A stretch of 64,000 nucleotides of DNA from Ceratotherium simum simum. Its lineage: Eukaryota; Chordata; Mammalia; Perissodactyla; Rhinocerotidae. The DNA lies in assembly GCF_000283155.1 (NCBI RefSeq), contig NW_004454160.1:8632081-8696080 (forward strand), written 5' to 3'. A program made the translations under genes and the position numbers. The notes under the pieces are model-generated. The model was given only the letters and a program-made list of their open reading frames with translations, searched no databases and was not told the origin of the DNA. Below, one piece after another: positions 30,071-41,200 of this stretch (position 1 is its first letter; every line of letters begins with the position of its first letter).

Positions 30071-31325
30071 ACTCCGGACCTCCTCTTAGCCATGCTGAAG
30101 ATAATCAACTCTCCATTAGCCCCTCAGTGGGTATTCCTTGGGAGAGTTAAAATTCCATTCAGCCTTCCCAAGTCAGCTCCTTCCAGAACTCAGTTTATGC
30201 AACTCAAATAAGCATTGGAAGGTAAATTGGCAAGCAGCCATCATTTCACATAATGTTTTCCAGAACACAAGACTGTCCCAATCAAAGGGCCTGGTAGCAA
30301 ACGTAATGAACTTTAGCTCAGTCCCTACAAACCAAGAAAGCCCTAGGCTGACTGTGTTCAAGTGGCCTCCAGACAGGCTAGTCTACAGGCAGTTGTTCCT
30401 GCAGGGCTGACTTTGTGCCCCTTGCTGCCTTCAGATGCCCTCATTTGACCTCATTTTCCTCTCTGTATGGTGGCCAAAACACAGGCTCCTCCCTCTTCTT
30501 CCTGGCTTTGTGAGCATTAATTAACTTCAACCTTCCCCAAGACCTGGCGGGGGGGAGGCAGCACCTACTTCTTAATAAACTCAAACTGTCATTGGAGATG
30601 AAAGATGAGTCTGCAAAAGCTTGGAGCATCCCAGCTTCCCAGCTTGCCAAGTGCAGGGAAGGAAACTGGGCAGGAATCAGGAGGGAAGTGCCCTCCAGGA
30701 CAGGTCCCTGTGGACAGAGCAGAAGAGCCACCTGCCTTCTCCTTTCTCCTTCCTCCTCCTTCCCCTAAATGCTCCCTCAGTCACATCACCACGTCTGCAG
30801 TAGAGTGAGACTGTTTAGCTGTCTTTTTCCCAGCAAGACAATTTGGAGTGTGGTCTGTGGTGCAACGCATTCCTCTTTGCAGCAAGTGGTAGGTGAACAG
30901 TGTTTTCCGAGTTGGATGTTACAGCAGCATAAGTAGAAACAGATTTCCCAAAGCCCCCAAATGCTTTGTCCTCCTGAGCTGGGAAGATCAGCAGGGCCCT
31001 GTGTAGATCAGCAGCACTGGCCCTCACCATTCATACTGAAAGCTCAGTCAGAGGGTGGGCTTTCACTTTTGTAACTGCCAGCCTAGTTACAGGTGAAATA
31101 TTTGCATACAGGTACGACATGCAAGATCAGATGCCATGTGCCATGCTCATAGACGAATGAAGCAGTGAATGAGATGATAGAAGAACAGACCCCTGGGGCT
31201 TTAAGGAGGATGTCCCCCCTTGGATCAAGATTCTCTCTGCTGAGGTATGCAGTGTCACCCACCTAGAAAACACTCTCAGTTGGCTTCCCCTTTCCTTCCC
31301 CCAAGAAGAGCAGCAAATGAATTTG
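30071..31325. other. Unique non-coding stretch
   Basis: No recognised gene or repeat. Overlapping frames of 60-96 codons on both strands (30138-30808) carry no family signature. Confidence 0.4.
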
Positions 31326-31329
31326 AATC

Positions 31330-31530
31330 AGGAGATGGGAAGGATTGGGTAAGGCAAGGACATCTTCCTGGAGTGAACAAGATTTAGAAATGATTCTGGA
31401 AGGAAAGCATGGTGGAATTTCAATGGGGGTAGAGGAGGAAGGCATTCAAAGAAAGAGGTGGCAGATGAGTAAATACAGAATGACAGAGGAGTGGTGGGGT
31501 TGTGATGGTGGACAGAGAGCAGTTTCTCTT
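31330..31530 (-). repeat. Possible L2 LINE fragment
   Basis: Plus-strand text such as GACATCTTCCTGGAGTGAAC and GAAGGCATTCAAAGAAAGAG resembles the L2 complement, but the match is loose. Confidence 0.35.
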
Positions 31531-31679
31531 GGCTGGAGCAGAGTCTCCACGGTGGAGAGTGAGAAGAAATGAGGATGTTGAGACGGCAGTGGAGGGGATT
31601 CGTGCATGGGAAATCAGAGGCTTCCTTCTCTAGGGGCCATTGGTCAGCTTAACCCTAGGTACCCACTTGTTCAGAGAAG

Positions 31680-31905
31680 TTTAATGTCATGGTTAAGGGT
31701 GTGAGAGTGACTGGATTATAATCCTAGCCCTACCACTTCCTAGTTTATGTGGCATTGAGAAAGTAATTTAATCTCTCTGTGTCTCAGTTTCCTCATTTTT
31801 AAAAGAGGGAGAATAATAGTACCTACTTTATAGGGTTGTTATAGGATTAAGTGAATAAAACACTTAGAACAGTGCCTCAGCTATATAAATTAATCATTTC
31901 ATTAT
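31680..31905 (+). repeat. MIR SINE, near full length
   Basis: All MIR landmarks are in order: AATGTCATGGTTAAGGGTGT, CTAGCCCTACCACTTCCTAG, TCTCTGTGTCTCAGTTTCCT, ATAATAGTACCTACTTTATA, GGGTTGTTATAGGATTAAGT and ACTTAGAACAGTGCC. Confidence 0.95.
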
Positions 31906-32375
31906 TCCCGGGAGATCCTAAGACCAGAGTCCAATACTTGTCATCATAAAATTCATCAAAACAGATCAATCTCAGAACTCAGGAGACCTACACCAGAAAA
32001 GACCTCTTTACGTTCTTAACAAAATTATACAGAACAGTATCAGACTCAGGGAATGGCAAGGCCAAGATGCCCTGAGGATTGGACAAAGAGCTCGTGAGAT
32101 TCCAGTGTGGAGACCCGCAGTGGGTCCCAGTCTGGGCAGGAGACTGGGGGGAGGCATCTGGGCCTAACACTGGGCAGATACCACCTGCTCTACTGGGACA
32201 GGACGCAGGCCAGAGAGTGAGGGTCAGTCCAGGGCAAAGGAAATGGGGCAGAGCTGCCCCCACCACTGCTGAGTGCTGGGGACGGTGCCCAGTCTGAGCC
32301 TCATTAGCAAGAGGAAGCCAACTTCAGAGCTGCCATATCCCTGTACCATCTCAGAAACGCTCTGAGAAAGTCAGT
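31906..32375. other. Unique non-coding sequence
   Basis: No recognised repeat. Two overlapping antisense frames (31988-32266 and 32079-32297) have no recognisable product. Confidence 0.4.
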
Positions 32376-32379
32376 AAAC

Positions 32380-32820
32380 AGGTATTTGGGGAGGCTTTTT
32401 TGAAATCTCTGTGAACACATTCTTAGCCAAGAATATAAGTTGAGAGAAAGGAGCTGCCAACTTGTGAGAGGGGCTGAGTATTATGAAGAGAGTATTACAT
32501 CCCCCTCTGGGAGAGACGACTGACACAGCAAAGAAATTTAATGAGACTCAATATCCTGCCTCCTCGCACTGCTCCTTTGCAGGGATTGGAACACAAATCT
32601 CCCAAGTGGGGGAGGCTATTTGATGCGAGGTAGAAAGCAAGGTGGTTTGCAGCAAGTGTTTGTTAAGTTTTCCTTGAGCTTAAAAGGCCAGCAGGGGCCT
32701 TTCTTTGCAAAACAAGAAAGAAGGGAGAAACAAAACCCGTATGTGGAGATCTTGCGAAGTTTCCCTTTTCATTAATTCTTCAGAAACTAGCAGAAAGGGG
32801 CCCCAGTGCTGACAGGGGGC
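32380..32820. promoter_or_regulatory. Candidate conserved non-coding element
   Basis: Repeat-free block with a mixed, site-dense texture: a forkhead-like TGTTTGTTAAG (32658-32668), CTTTGCAAAACAAG near 32703, TTCATTAATTCTTC near 32768, and a CCCAAGTGGGGGAGG element. Enhancer function is inferred from texture only. Confidence 0.3.
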
Positions 32821-33029
32821 CTCAGCTCTTCTAGATGTCCCTTAAAGAGCCAGGCTAGACCATCGACAAGGCACAGCTCCCCAAGCAGAGGACACCCGGC
32901 CAAGTGGGAGAGACAGAAGCTCTACCCCCTAGGTGGCTAGAGAAGAGCTGTCCCTTTTCTGCTCACCAAGGGGTGGAGAGAAAGTAGCGATAAAACTTCT
33001 CTAGGTGACTCGAGGGTGGGGTAGGGTGG

Positions 33030-33130
33030 GAATTAACACTATTCATGTGTTTTCCATGTGCCAAATACTGCGCTAGGCTCAGTGCACATATTATCTCTCA
33101 AGAATGCTAAGAGAAGATTCCTATCTTAGC
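33030..33130 (-). repeat. MIR SINE fragment
   Basis: TGTTTTCCATGTGCCAAATA, CTGCGCTAGGCTCAGTGCAC and ATATTATCTCTCAAGAATGC are the MIR complement. Confidence 0.7.
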
Positions 33131-33134
33131 CAAA

Positions 33135-33182
33135 AGAAGGAAAGAAAGGAGGGAGGGAGGAAGGGAGGAAGGAAAAGAAAGG
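33135..33182 (+). repeat. Purine-rich (GGAA/GGGA)n low-complexity tract
   Basis: About 48 bases of almost pure A and G, made of AAGG, GGAA and GGGA words. It separates a minus-strand MIR from a plus-strand MIR and could adopt a triplex. Confidence 0.85.
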
Positions 33183-33184
33183 TC

Positions 33185-33360
33185 TTATAGTCCAACAGGA
33201 TTCAAATCCCAGGTCTGTCCACTGCTAACAAGCCAGGACTTCATTTTCCTCCCTTATAAAACAAAATTGTCATCAGATGGATGAGAATGCAATGTGAATG
33301 TTCCTAACTCAGAGCCTGGAACATGGTCGGTGCTCAGTAAATGTTTGTTCATTTGTTAAT
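33185..33360 (+). repeat. MIR SINE fragment
   Basis: GATTCAAATCCCAGGTCTGT, GACTTCATTTTCCTCCCTTA, CAGAGCCTGGAACATGGTCG and GTGCTCAGTAAATGTTTGTT are in MIR order. Confidence 0.8.
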
Positions 33361-33394
33361 TTGCCTAAAAGGTAGAGTTGTGGTTGTGAGAAGA

Positions 33395-33615
33395 GAAAGG
33401 GATGTCAAATCTGCAGACTTGAATTCAAAGTTTGATTTTGCCACTTATGTGGGACAAATCATTCAGCCTCTCTGGGCTTCAAACCTCTCCTTCTTGTGAC
33501 CGATAAAAACAATCTACCAAATAGGATTATTGTGAAGGTGAAATGAAATACTGCCTGTAAAATGCTTAGCACAGTGCCCTACCCTTTGAAAACTCTGTAA
33601 ACAGCAGTTATTAGT
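33395..33615 (+). repeat. MIR SINE fragment
   Basis: GTTTGATTTTGCCACTTATG, CATTCAGCCTCTCTGGGCTT, AGGATTATTGTGAAGGTGAA and ATGCTTAGCACAGTGCCCTA follow MIR order. It lies in tandem with the previous MIR. Confidence 0.85.
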
Positions 33616-33829
33616 CCCAGCTGCTCAGTGAAAGGGCTTTTGGGTTGAGGGCAGAAAGGTGTAGAGAGAGATTAGCATCCTGGGCATTTAGGCATCCTGG
33701 GGATTTAGGTAGTTACATGTACAGATTCCAAATATTTTGATAGTACGTGTACATAAATAATTACAGTGCAAGGAAGCAAGACATCAGTGTCTCAATAGAG
33801 ACATCAAGTGCTTGGTGGTCCTGAGATGG

Positions 33830-34049
33830 GAGAGATCACCTAGATTGGGGGCAGGGAAAGTATGTCAAATGGCAGAGGTGGCATTTGAGTTTGACTTTGA
33901 GAAATGTGTTCGTTTTGCAGACAAGGTTTTCAAGCCTTAGGAACAATATGAAAATGGCAATGCAGAAGGAATATTTAGGATTGGGTAAAGGAATCTGTAA
34001 ACATGATAAATAAGACTGGAAATGTAGATTGTGGTCAATATAGAAAGAA
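33830..34049 (-). repeat. L2 LINE fragment, left part (split by an ERE SINE)
   Basis: ATGGCAGAGGTGGCATTTGA, AAGGTTTTCAAGCCTTAGGA and the following text correspond to the complement of L2 and continue after the SINE at 34311. Confidence 0.6.
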
Positions 34050-34051
34050 CT

Positions 34052-34302
34052 TTGGGGGCCAGCCTGATGGTGTAGTGGTTGGGTTCGTGCGCTCTGCTTT
34101 GGCGGCCCAGGGCTCGTGGGTTCGGATCCTGGGCTTGGACCTCTGCACAACTTGTCAAGCCTTGCTGTGGCAGCCGTCCCACATATTAAAAAAAAAGTAG
34201 AGGAGGATGGGCACGGATGTTAGCCGAGGGCCAATCTTCCTCAGCAAAAAGAGGAGGATTGGCAACAGTTAGCTTAGGGCTAATCTTCCTCAGACAAAAA
34301 AA
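34052..34302 (+). mobile_element. ERE SINE (perissodactyl tRNA-derived), copy 1
   Basis: Starts GGGGGCCAGCCTGATGGTGT and has a well-kept polymerase III box B, GGTTCGGATCC (34119-34129). It continues with CTTGTCAAGCCTTGCTGTGG, an A run, then the GAGGAGGATTGGCAACAGTT and AATCTTCCTCAG tail. It is flanked by AGAAAGAA at 34042-34049 and 34303-34310, a target duplication consistent with L1-driven insertion. The A run (34187-34195) in the middle suggests a composite body. Confidence 0.9.
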
Positions 34303-34310
34303 AGAAAGAA

Positions 34311-34760
34311 TCTTAGGTATTAGAGAGCATACTTAAAAATCATAGCTATTAGAGAATAAAGAGTTGGGATTTTATAGTGCACGCAATCAGGAGCCTTTGA
34401 AGGTTTTTAAGATGGTGAGGGAAATAATCAGAAGTAACTCTGATAGCCACGTAGAAGAGTTGAGGTGTTACACAGCTGTTCTGGAGGCCAATAGGCCCTT
34501 GTAGAAACTAAACAAAGGGATCACGGCCCAAGCAAAGGCAGTGGAGGTGGGAATAGACAGGAAAGGATGAACGGGAGAGACATTTCACTGGGAGCTTATG
34601 TGAGAGTCACCATCTGACTGGACAAAGAGAGGGAAGGAATAAAGATGAGTCCAGGACAATAACAGAAACAGGAAAATAGGAGGAAATGGAGATTTTAGTA
34701 GATGGGGGTGGAATGGAGAGAATTGATAATGAGATCAGTTAGAACCTCTTGGGTTTGAAG
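34311..34760 (-). repeat. L2 LINE fragment, right part
   Basis: GGAGCCTTTGAAGGTTTTTA, GTAGATGGGGGTGGAATGGA and nearby words keep the L2 complement order after the SINE. Strongly diverged. Confidence 0.55.
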
Positions 34761-35685
34761 TGCCAGAAGACCTTCTAGTGGAGTTGTTAGCACACAATTG
34801 GGAATTGCGGCAGAAGTTAGGGCAGCGTAGGCGTGGTGGTCCCTGGCAGAGAGGGTACTTGGGGCCATTAAGGATTTGGGTTTCTGCTGCTACCTCCTAC
34901 CCAAGCCAAGGACAGGTTTACCCAAGGCCAGGTATTTCCTGCTCTACTTCTCATCCAGGTAAAAGCCCACTTGGTCCACAAGTACCACTGTCTTGGGTTT
35001 CTGCCTCAATTTAATGATTTATCTTTTCTTCCCATGGTCAGCCCGATCTCTCTGCCAGGATCCTGGACCATAGGGGAAGAAGTTCCTGGATGGAGATGTT
35101 GATATATGGTTTTTCCTCCAGCTCCCATTCATACTGGTTTTCTTAATGTTACTCATAGAATGACTTTCCCAGTGTATTAGAAAGAAAATGCCTCTCAACT
35201 GTCTCTCTATTCCTTTATTAACTAAATCCAGAACCCCTGCCCCTTCACCAGAAAACTTCAGAATTAGGAACATTTGTTTGCCTCTCCATTGACATTGCTG
35301 ATCTTGACACTGAGTGGAATGAGTGAGAGCCTTCTTCTTTGAGCTGTTATCCCATAATAAATTAAACATGTATAGATTTTCCAAACATGCTCAGTTGGGA
35401 GTAAATCTTTAACAAGTGTGCATTCTGGCTGAGCATTACTTCTCTGCTTTTCTACAAGACTCTTTCCATGTTTTTGACACCTTTGAGGAGTGTCAATGAA
35501 ATGTCTAGGAGTTGAGGAGAACCAGGAGAGGAAAGAAAGAGGAAGGATAGGAGAGAGAAAAAACCTACTCATTTTCCTTTTCCACAATAACTGTAAACAT
35601 TTTAGAGTTAGTCATCACTCATGAGAACACTCACAGATATTAGTTCTTTTGATCCCCAGTTCTTGAGGAAAACAGATCAGTTCAG
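34761..35685. other. Unique non-coding stretch
   Basis: No recognised gene or repeat. Two overlapping minus-strand frames of 107 and 121 codons (35264-35587, 35019-35384) show no known domains. Confidence 0.4.
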
Positions 35686-35689
35686 TCCA

Positions 35690-36257
35690 AAAGCAATTAG
35701 TAACCATCTACTAGAAGCCAGACAATTAAAAGCTCAGGAAATATGCCCGACAAATATAAGCTAAGGAAACATGAAAACAAATAACACACAAAATAAGACC
35801 CATAATGAGCCCATAGTCTCAATAAGAAAGACAGATATGTAATAAAAAAGGTAGGATCCCATGAGATAGCTAAAATAGTCCAAGTATGTACGAGGTTTAG
35901 AACCAGAACAAAGACTCATCTCTCTGATATAAGGTGGAAAGTCTACGGAGGATGTGCTCGTTAGCAGCATTTTGAAAACAGAAAAGAGAAATTAGAAGAA
36001 ATTCCAAGCAGAGTATACACAGATACAAAGGCATGTAACAGCATAGTAGCATTAATAGGACTATGAGAAGTCTTGTCTTGTTGGGGAAAAAATTGGGGGG
36101 AAGTAGTTCAGGATGGGTAGGAGGGTCAGGTGGTTTCCAGGAGAGGTAGACAGGGGCTAACCATAATTCCACAAAATACCTTATAGGCCACACTAAAGAG
36201 CATGGCCTTTATCCTGAAGGTCAAAGTAAGACAATACGAGATTCTAGAAAAGAACCT
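35690..36257 (-). repeat. L2-like LINE fragment, left part (split by an ERE SINE)
   Basis: AAGAAATTCCAAGCAGAGTA, AGGACTATGAGAAGTCTTGT and GCATGGCCTTTATCCTGAAG resemble the L2 complement; decay is heavy. Confidence 0.5.
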
Positions 36258-36258
36258 A

Positions 36259-36493
36259 GGGGCCGGCCCGGTGGTGCAAGCAGTTAGGTGCGCGCGCGCT
36301 CCGCTGCGGCGACCCAGGGTTCGCCGGCTTGGATTCCAGGTGCGCACCAATGCACTGCTTGTCAAGCCATGCTGTGGCTGTGTCCCATATAAAGTGGAGG
36401 AAGATGGGCATGGATGTTAGCCCAGGGCCAGTCTTCCTCAGCAAAAAAGAGGAGGATTGGTAGATGTTAGCTCAGGGCCGATCTTCCTCACAA
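36259..36493 (+). mobile_element. ERE SINE (perissodactyl tRNA-derived), copy 2
   Basis: Starts GGGGCCGGCCCGGTGGTGCA, with a CpG-rich GCGCGCGCTCCGCTGCGGCG head, a worn box B (GGCTTGGATTCC, 36327-36338), CTTGTCAAGCCATGCTGTGG, GGAAGATGGGCATGGATGTT, and the AGAGGAGGATTGGTAGATGT and ATCTTCCTCAC tail. The retained CpGs suggest it is young. The flanking duplication is A-rich (left copy near 36246-36257) and not sharp. Confidence 0.92.
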
Positions 36494-36504
36494 AAAAAAC
36501 CAAC

Positions 36505-37300
36505 TTTACATTTGCAGGGTCTAGAAGAAAAATGTGAGTTCACCTTGGGACATATTAAATTTGAAGTTCCTATCTAAATTAATTAAATTTAGATATATCT
36601 AAATTACAATATCCAATAGGGACATATGCTAAATTTCAATATCCAATAGGGACATATGGGGTTGAAACTCAGAGGACGGTTTGGAGAGGAGATATAAATA
36701 GGGGAAACATCAAATAGTTGGTAGCTGAAGCCAGTACAGAGGATGAACTCCCCCAAGGAGAGTGTGTGGATTCAAAGACAGAGCTCTGGACAGCACTCTG
36801 GGGGAACATCAGCATTCAAAATGTAGGCAGAGAAAGAAGCACATGAGAAGCATCAAGAAGAAATGGACCGAGTATTAGAGGATGACAAAGATAGAGTGGG
36901 GTCAGGAAAGTCAAGGCACATTTCAAGAAGAGGTATGATCATCAGAGTTGACTGTAGAGATGTCAAGCAAATTATGGACTGGAAAGAGTCCCCTGGATTT
37001 AGCAAATATAAGAATCTTTCAATGGGAACAGTAATCGTCTCTGTGGAGGACTGGTGAGTAGAAGCCTGAATGAGGCAGGTTGAGAAGGGAATGAAAGATG
37101 AGAAAACGGAGGTAGCAACTGGAGTCTACTCTCTTAAGAAACTGAACTGTAAAGAGAAGTAGAGATGGAGAAAACATTGAATTAGGAGAGTTTTTATTTG
37201 TTTATTTTAAGATACATGAGACGAGCATGTTTGTGTGACTGTAGGAAGGAGCCAGGCTTAAAAGAGAAAGATGAAGATGCAAGAAAGAGAGGAGATAATT
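36505..37300 (-). repeat. L2-like LINE fragment, right part
   Basis: GATGAACTCCCCCAAGGAGA, CTCTGGACAGCACTCTGGGG and AGCACATGAGAAGCATCAAG parallel the L2 complement passage about package-end text. It contains the local palindrome and duplication at 36571-36660. Confidence 0.5.
36571..36660. repeat. Alternating palindromic units and a 30-bp tandem duplication
   Basis: TATCTAAATT (36571-36580), AATTTAGATA (36586-36595) and TATCTAAATT (36596-36605) alternate, so 36586-36605 is a perfect 20-bp palindrome. Two 30-bp units follow in tandem (36601-36630 and 36631-36660), sharing CAATATCCAATAGGGACATA and differing at only three positions. Confidence 0.8.
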
Positions 37301-39485
37301 GAAAGAACAAGGTTCCTGGCCCCTGATGAGGGGGTGTGGTTGGGGTAAAACTCAGAACACAGAAGCAGGTGTGGCCTGGGGCTGGAGGAGGGGCAGCTTT
37401 TCCTCCAAGGGAGGTGGGAAAGGGGGACGGCCATTGACAAGACAATAGTCATGGAAGTGGAGGAAGAAACAGGAAAGGAAATGAAATCAATTGTTTTGAG
37501 GCTAACATGAGCTAATTGGGTGAAATCACATTACAACTTTTTGATCCAGCATCATTGTGATGGAAATCTCTGTACAACAAAAGCTTTCCAATTTCTGGCT
37601 AGTAGCCCGCATACATGACAAAGCCAGATCCTGCAATCAAAGAATATGGATAATTCTTGGAGGTAGTGTGAAGGAGGTATTGCCAATAATAGAAAAGTGC
37701 TTCAAAAGGAAAGTACAAATGATTTGCAAATAGAGCTGGTTTAGCAATTATTGTACAGGTGGATGCCCCTAACTCTGCCTCTCATGATTCTTCCCCAATC
37801 TCCTGTATAGCTCAGTTAAAAATTAACCCTCGTTAAACATGCTACCCCAAAAGCCAGTTGGGCATAGTGTGACACTTCATGGATGGATAATGGAAAGTGT
37901 TCCCCCCACACACATTGCAGCCACCCCCTGGCCTTAACAGATCTCTCATTCCCAGTGGAGGCCCTATCTAGAGATCAAGTCTGGAATTGAATACTGAGAA
38001 ATGAATTAGGCACAACCAGAGGGTGTATCAATTTATATTGTTTTCCCTCCTTAAGAGTTAGGGGGCTTTGTATCCTCCTGGAAACTGCAACAATTCCAAG
38101 CCAGAAGTTGAAGCTATTTGACTTTGCTTTCCTGAGCCTTCCTCTTTCATCCTTTTTCTTTTCTTGGCAGCTAGATCCTCTTCTCTCCTTCAAGCATGCC
38201 ACCTCCTGATCTCTACCCTTCACTTGCCGTGAAAACTCACTTTCAGTATAGGATCTGAAATTACATTAGTCATTTACACCTTAATATAAATCTAAGGAAC
38301 TCTTGATTACACAAGAAGGGTTACACAAGGACTTCCCTTTAATTATGTTAAAGGCTTTGATCTCTGTTAGAAGGGTTGGACATTCAGAAGCAGTAGAGAG
38401 ATGACTTTGGGGACCAAAACCTTTCTTAGCACTTGAACATCTCCTCTAACTATGTTTATGGATGATTTTGCCTGGAACTGTGGTTCCTACCTGTGACGGG
38501 GAAAATAGAGGTTACTAGGGTCACCTACACCCCAAGTGTAAACCATGAAGACAGCCTCTGTGACCACTGGTCCTTCCTTCATCCTGCCACTGTTCTAACC
38601 TTCCAAATCTTCCAGAACTAGGGCAGGGCACCCAGGCACTTTTCTGGGGTGACAGCCCAGCAATGGCCAGAGCCTTTGAAGATTTCTCCCTCTGGCATCC
38701 TGCTAGTTTTTCTTCTTCATAATTCTTTGTTGATGGAAAATGGAGGTGTTACGGCATAAATACTTGGAGACAAATACAATTCTTTGTTAGCAGAAACACA
38801 GTCTTATTTTATTGCCTTCTTCCAAACCCTGATGACCACTCTTTTCTTCTATCTCCTTATTGAAGCCAGTAGCAGTTGGATGGCTCTGGTGTTTTAACTG
38901 TACCTGAGCACCTCTGGATGCCTGCAATCCAGGTGTTGGGGCAGTGGCTTTGTGTAGACTATTTCACTCAAGGTTCATCTTCAGGCAAACAACTGTGTCT
39001 TGGAAAAGTCCTGTATCTCTAACCTTCTTCCACGGATACTTCTATACCAAGGGATGAAAAATTGGAGCTGACACCATGTGGATTATTTCTATGGATAAAA
39101 TCCCACCAGGCTGCTCATGATGTACTACAAACACCTGCTATTCTGCTACTCTGGCCCTAGAAAAACCGATTGCACTTGACATAATAATCAGTTGCCCCTA
39201 AGAACATGGTTCCTTTAAAATTTTCAGAAACTCCAGTGGAAAGACCTTGGAGCTTTGAGCTCTGGGTCCAGCCCCTGGGATGTTGTGACTCAGCATCCCT
39301 AGGATAAAGGTTTCACCAAACACTAAAATCAACATCTGAAATAGAATCTTGGTTAGACTGAAGCTTTACTTCATCCCCAAATATTACCTGTCTCTCTGTC
39401 CTTTAAGGGGACCCTAGCACTAGGGCAGCTACAAATGATGGGGAACCTGCACCCAAAGGGGGGGACCTTGGGGAAAGACACTCAC
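37301..39485. other. Long non-coding stretch, mostly unclassified
   Basis: No gene recognised. The part at 37480-37760 looks conserved (TCAATTGTTTTGAGGC, AGCAATTATTGTACAG) and might be regulatory. About 38220-39480 has the texture of old, unrecognised retroelement sequence but shows no motif that I can place. Confidence 0.35.
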
Positions 39486-39489
39486 ACAG

Positions 39490-39760
39490 CAAAGTTTTTA
39501 AAAAATATTTTTTTCCTGATTATATAAGCAACATAAGTGATATATGCCCACCAGGGAACTTTTAGGAATAAAGAAAGGCATAAAGAAGAAAATTAAAATT
39601 ACTCATCATTCCATCTACCTTTAACATCATGGTATATTTCCTTTAAGCCATTTGTATATTTTACAAAATAGAAGCATGTCACAAAACCGAAGCATATCAC
39701 CTGATTTTTGCACTTTACATTATATCATGTATAGTCAGTTTGATTATAAAGTCTCAAACT
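39490..39760 (-). repeat. L1 LINE 3' UTR fragment, left part
   Basis: AGGAATAAAGAAAGGCATAA, AATTACTCATCATTCCATCT and ACATCATGGTATATTTCCTT follow the complement of an old L1M 3' UTR. It seems to resume at about 40900 after an insert of about 1.1 kb. Confidence 0.55.
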
Positions 39761-40899
39761 CATCAGAGTATAAACATGGAATATTTTTACTTTTTCAATA
39801 ATTGTTACTGCTGTGCTATGTCAAATCTTCTCCTACTGAGGAGAAGACACCCTTGACAACAGCTCAATCTGATTCCATAACTTTCAGTCACATTCAGTTA
39901 TTAAAACTGTCTCATTTTGGTTATTAAGACTAGTATTTTGCATTAAAAATTTTCAATCTCATATATGATTGATTCAAAACTCTCCTCAGATCTCCTTCTA
40001 TTCCCAAGGGATAGACTTGAAGCTTGTTCTGGAAAGGACAGTGCAGAGGGGACAGAGGGCATAATCTGTTCTTTCTCACACAACCCCTCTCTCTTGCCTG
40101 CCCTTACTCCTCCTGTATAGGGATATGCAGGGGAGAAAAAGGAAAAAATACCTCCTTATGTAACTGCCCTTGGCAAGTTGCTGCCCCTTCCTGTTGATCA
40201 TCACCACTATTCCAGCCCCTTGTCATAGGGTCTGGATAGATGGGCAGGAGACCCCACAAGTCTTATTGATGAGGGGCCTATCCCCATAGTACTCCTTTTT
40301 GCCTCCAACTTCAGCATACCTACCATGCTCATATACATTCCATGGCCCTACTATGTGGCCTGAGGGCCTAGGAAATATCTGGAGGGCACTCAAGGAGGTA
40401 GTTCTTGCCCCCTCATCACTTGGCCATACCACAACACTTCCATCCACCCCCATTGTTCTCCTCCCACCTCTGGCAGACCCTAGGAATGAGGTGTCAGGCC
40501 CTCCTTCTTGGATACGCCCCCAACACTTGTAAAGCATTATCTTGAGACTCCCACTTCTACTTTGAGGGTGGTGAAAAATTGCATTTTCTCCATCTCTTCT
40601 TCCATGGGGAGATAAAGAGTAGATAAACTCTCTTTACAAACACTATACTCCCTAAAAAGGTGATTTTATTTTATATGTCCATAATAAAAAGCCACCAAAT
40701 CAGTTCAAGTTTTTTGTCAATTCTGTCAGTGTGGGGAGTCTCCAGATTAAGAATCAGGTCTCCTTCAAACTCAGATCCTATAACGCTTTGTTTTCAACAG
40801 TTCTCTGTCTCTGCTGTTAACTGCACTATTCCCAGTGGTAAAGGTCTCAATCAGTACCATCCTATTACAATTGTACTTTATAAACATCTTTTCCTGGCT
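39761..40899. other. Unclassified insert within an L1 fragment
   Basis: This segment separates two L1 pieces that belong together in consensus order. It is GC-richer in the middle (40220-40540) and has opposed frames of 104 and 77 codons there. I cannot assign it to a family, and I see no clear terminal repeats. Confidence 0.35.
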
Positions 40900-41015
40900 G
40901 TTCCATTCCATCATATGGATTACCATATTGTTAAATATTTAGGTTACTTCTATTTTTACATTATAAACAATGCTGTAGTGAACATCTTTGTTCACATTTT
41001 ATATAATTTTCTTAG
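40900..41015 (-). repeat. L1 LINE 3' UTR fragment, right part
   Basis: TTCCATCATATGGATTACCA, TTAAATATTTAGGTTACTTC and AAACAATGCTGTAGTGAACA are a classic L1M 3' UTR complement. Confidence 0.7.
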
Positions 41016-41019
41016 GATT

Positions 41020-41125
41020 ATAGCTAACAGTTATTAAGCACATCTTATATGTTGACATTTTGTTAGGTACTTTGCAAGTATTATCTTATTTAGTCCTCAT
41101 AGGATATAGGCACTATCACTAGGTT
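41020..41125 (-). repeat. MIR SINE fragment
   Basis: AACAGTTATTAAGCACATCT, GTTAGGTACTTTGCAAGTAT and ATTTAGTCCTCATAGGATAT match the MIR complement. Confidence 0.8.
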
Positions 41126-41137
41126 GATAGATCTACA

Positions 41138-41200
41138 GACTTCATTCATTTATTCAACAATAATATTGAGCTCCTACATATGTCAGGTACTGTTCTCATT
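41138..41200 (-). repeat. L2 LINE 3' terminus
   Basis: TTCATTCATTTATTCAACAA, TATTGAGCTCCTACATATGT and CAGGTACTGTTCTCATTCAT are the L2 terminus on the complement. Confidence 0.75.

Noticed and set aside
34119..34129. Possible tRNA gene (perfect RNA polymerase III box B)
   Set aside because: The box belongs to the tRNA-derived head of an ERE SINE. No cloverleaf, anticodon stem or CCA-proximal stem can be drawn.
40223..40537. Possible retroviral coding remnant on the minus strand in the unclassified insert
   Set aside because: The 104-codon frame shows no gag, pol or env motif, so I did not assign it.
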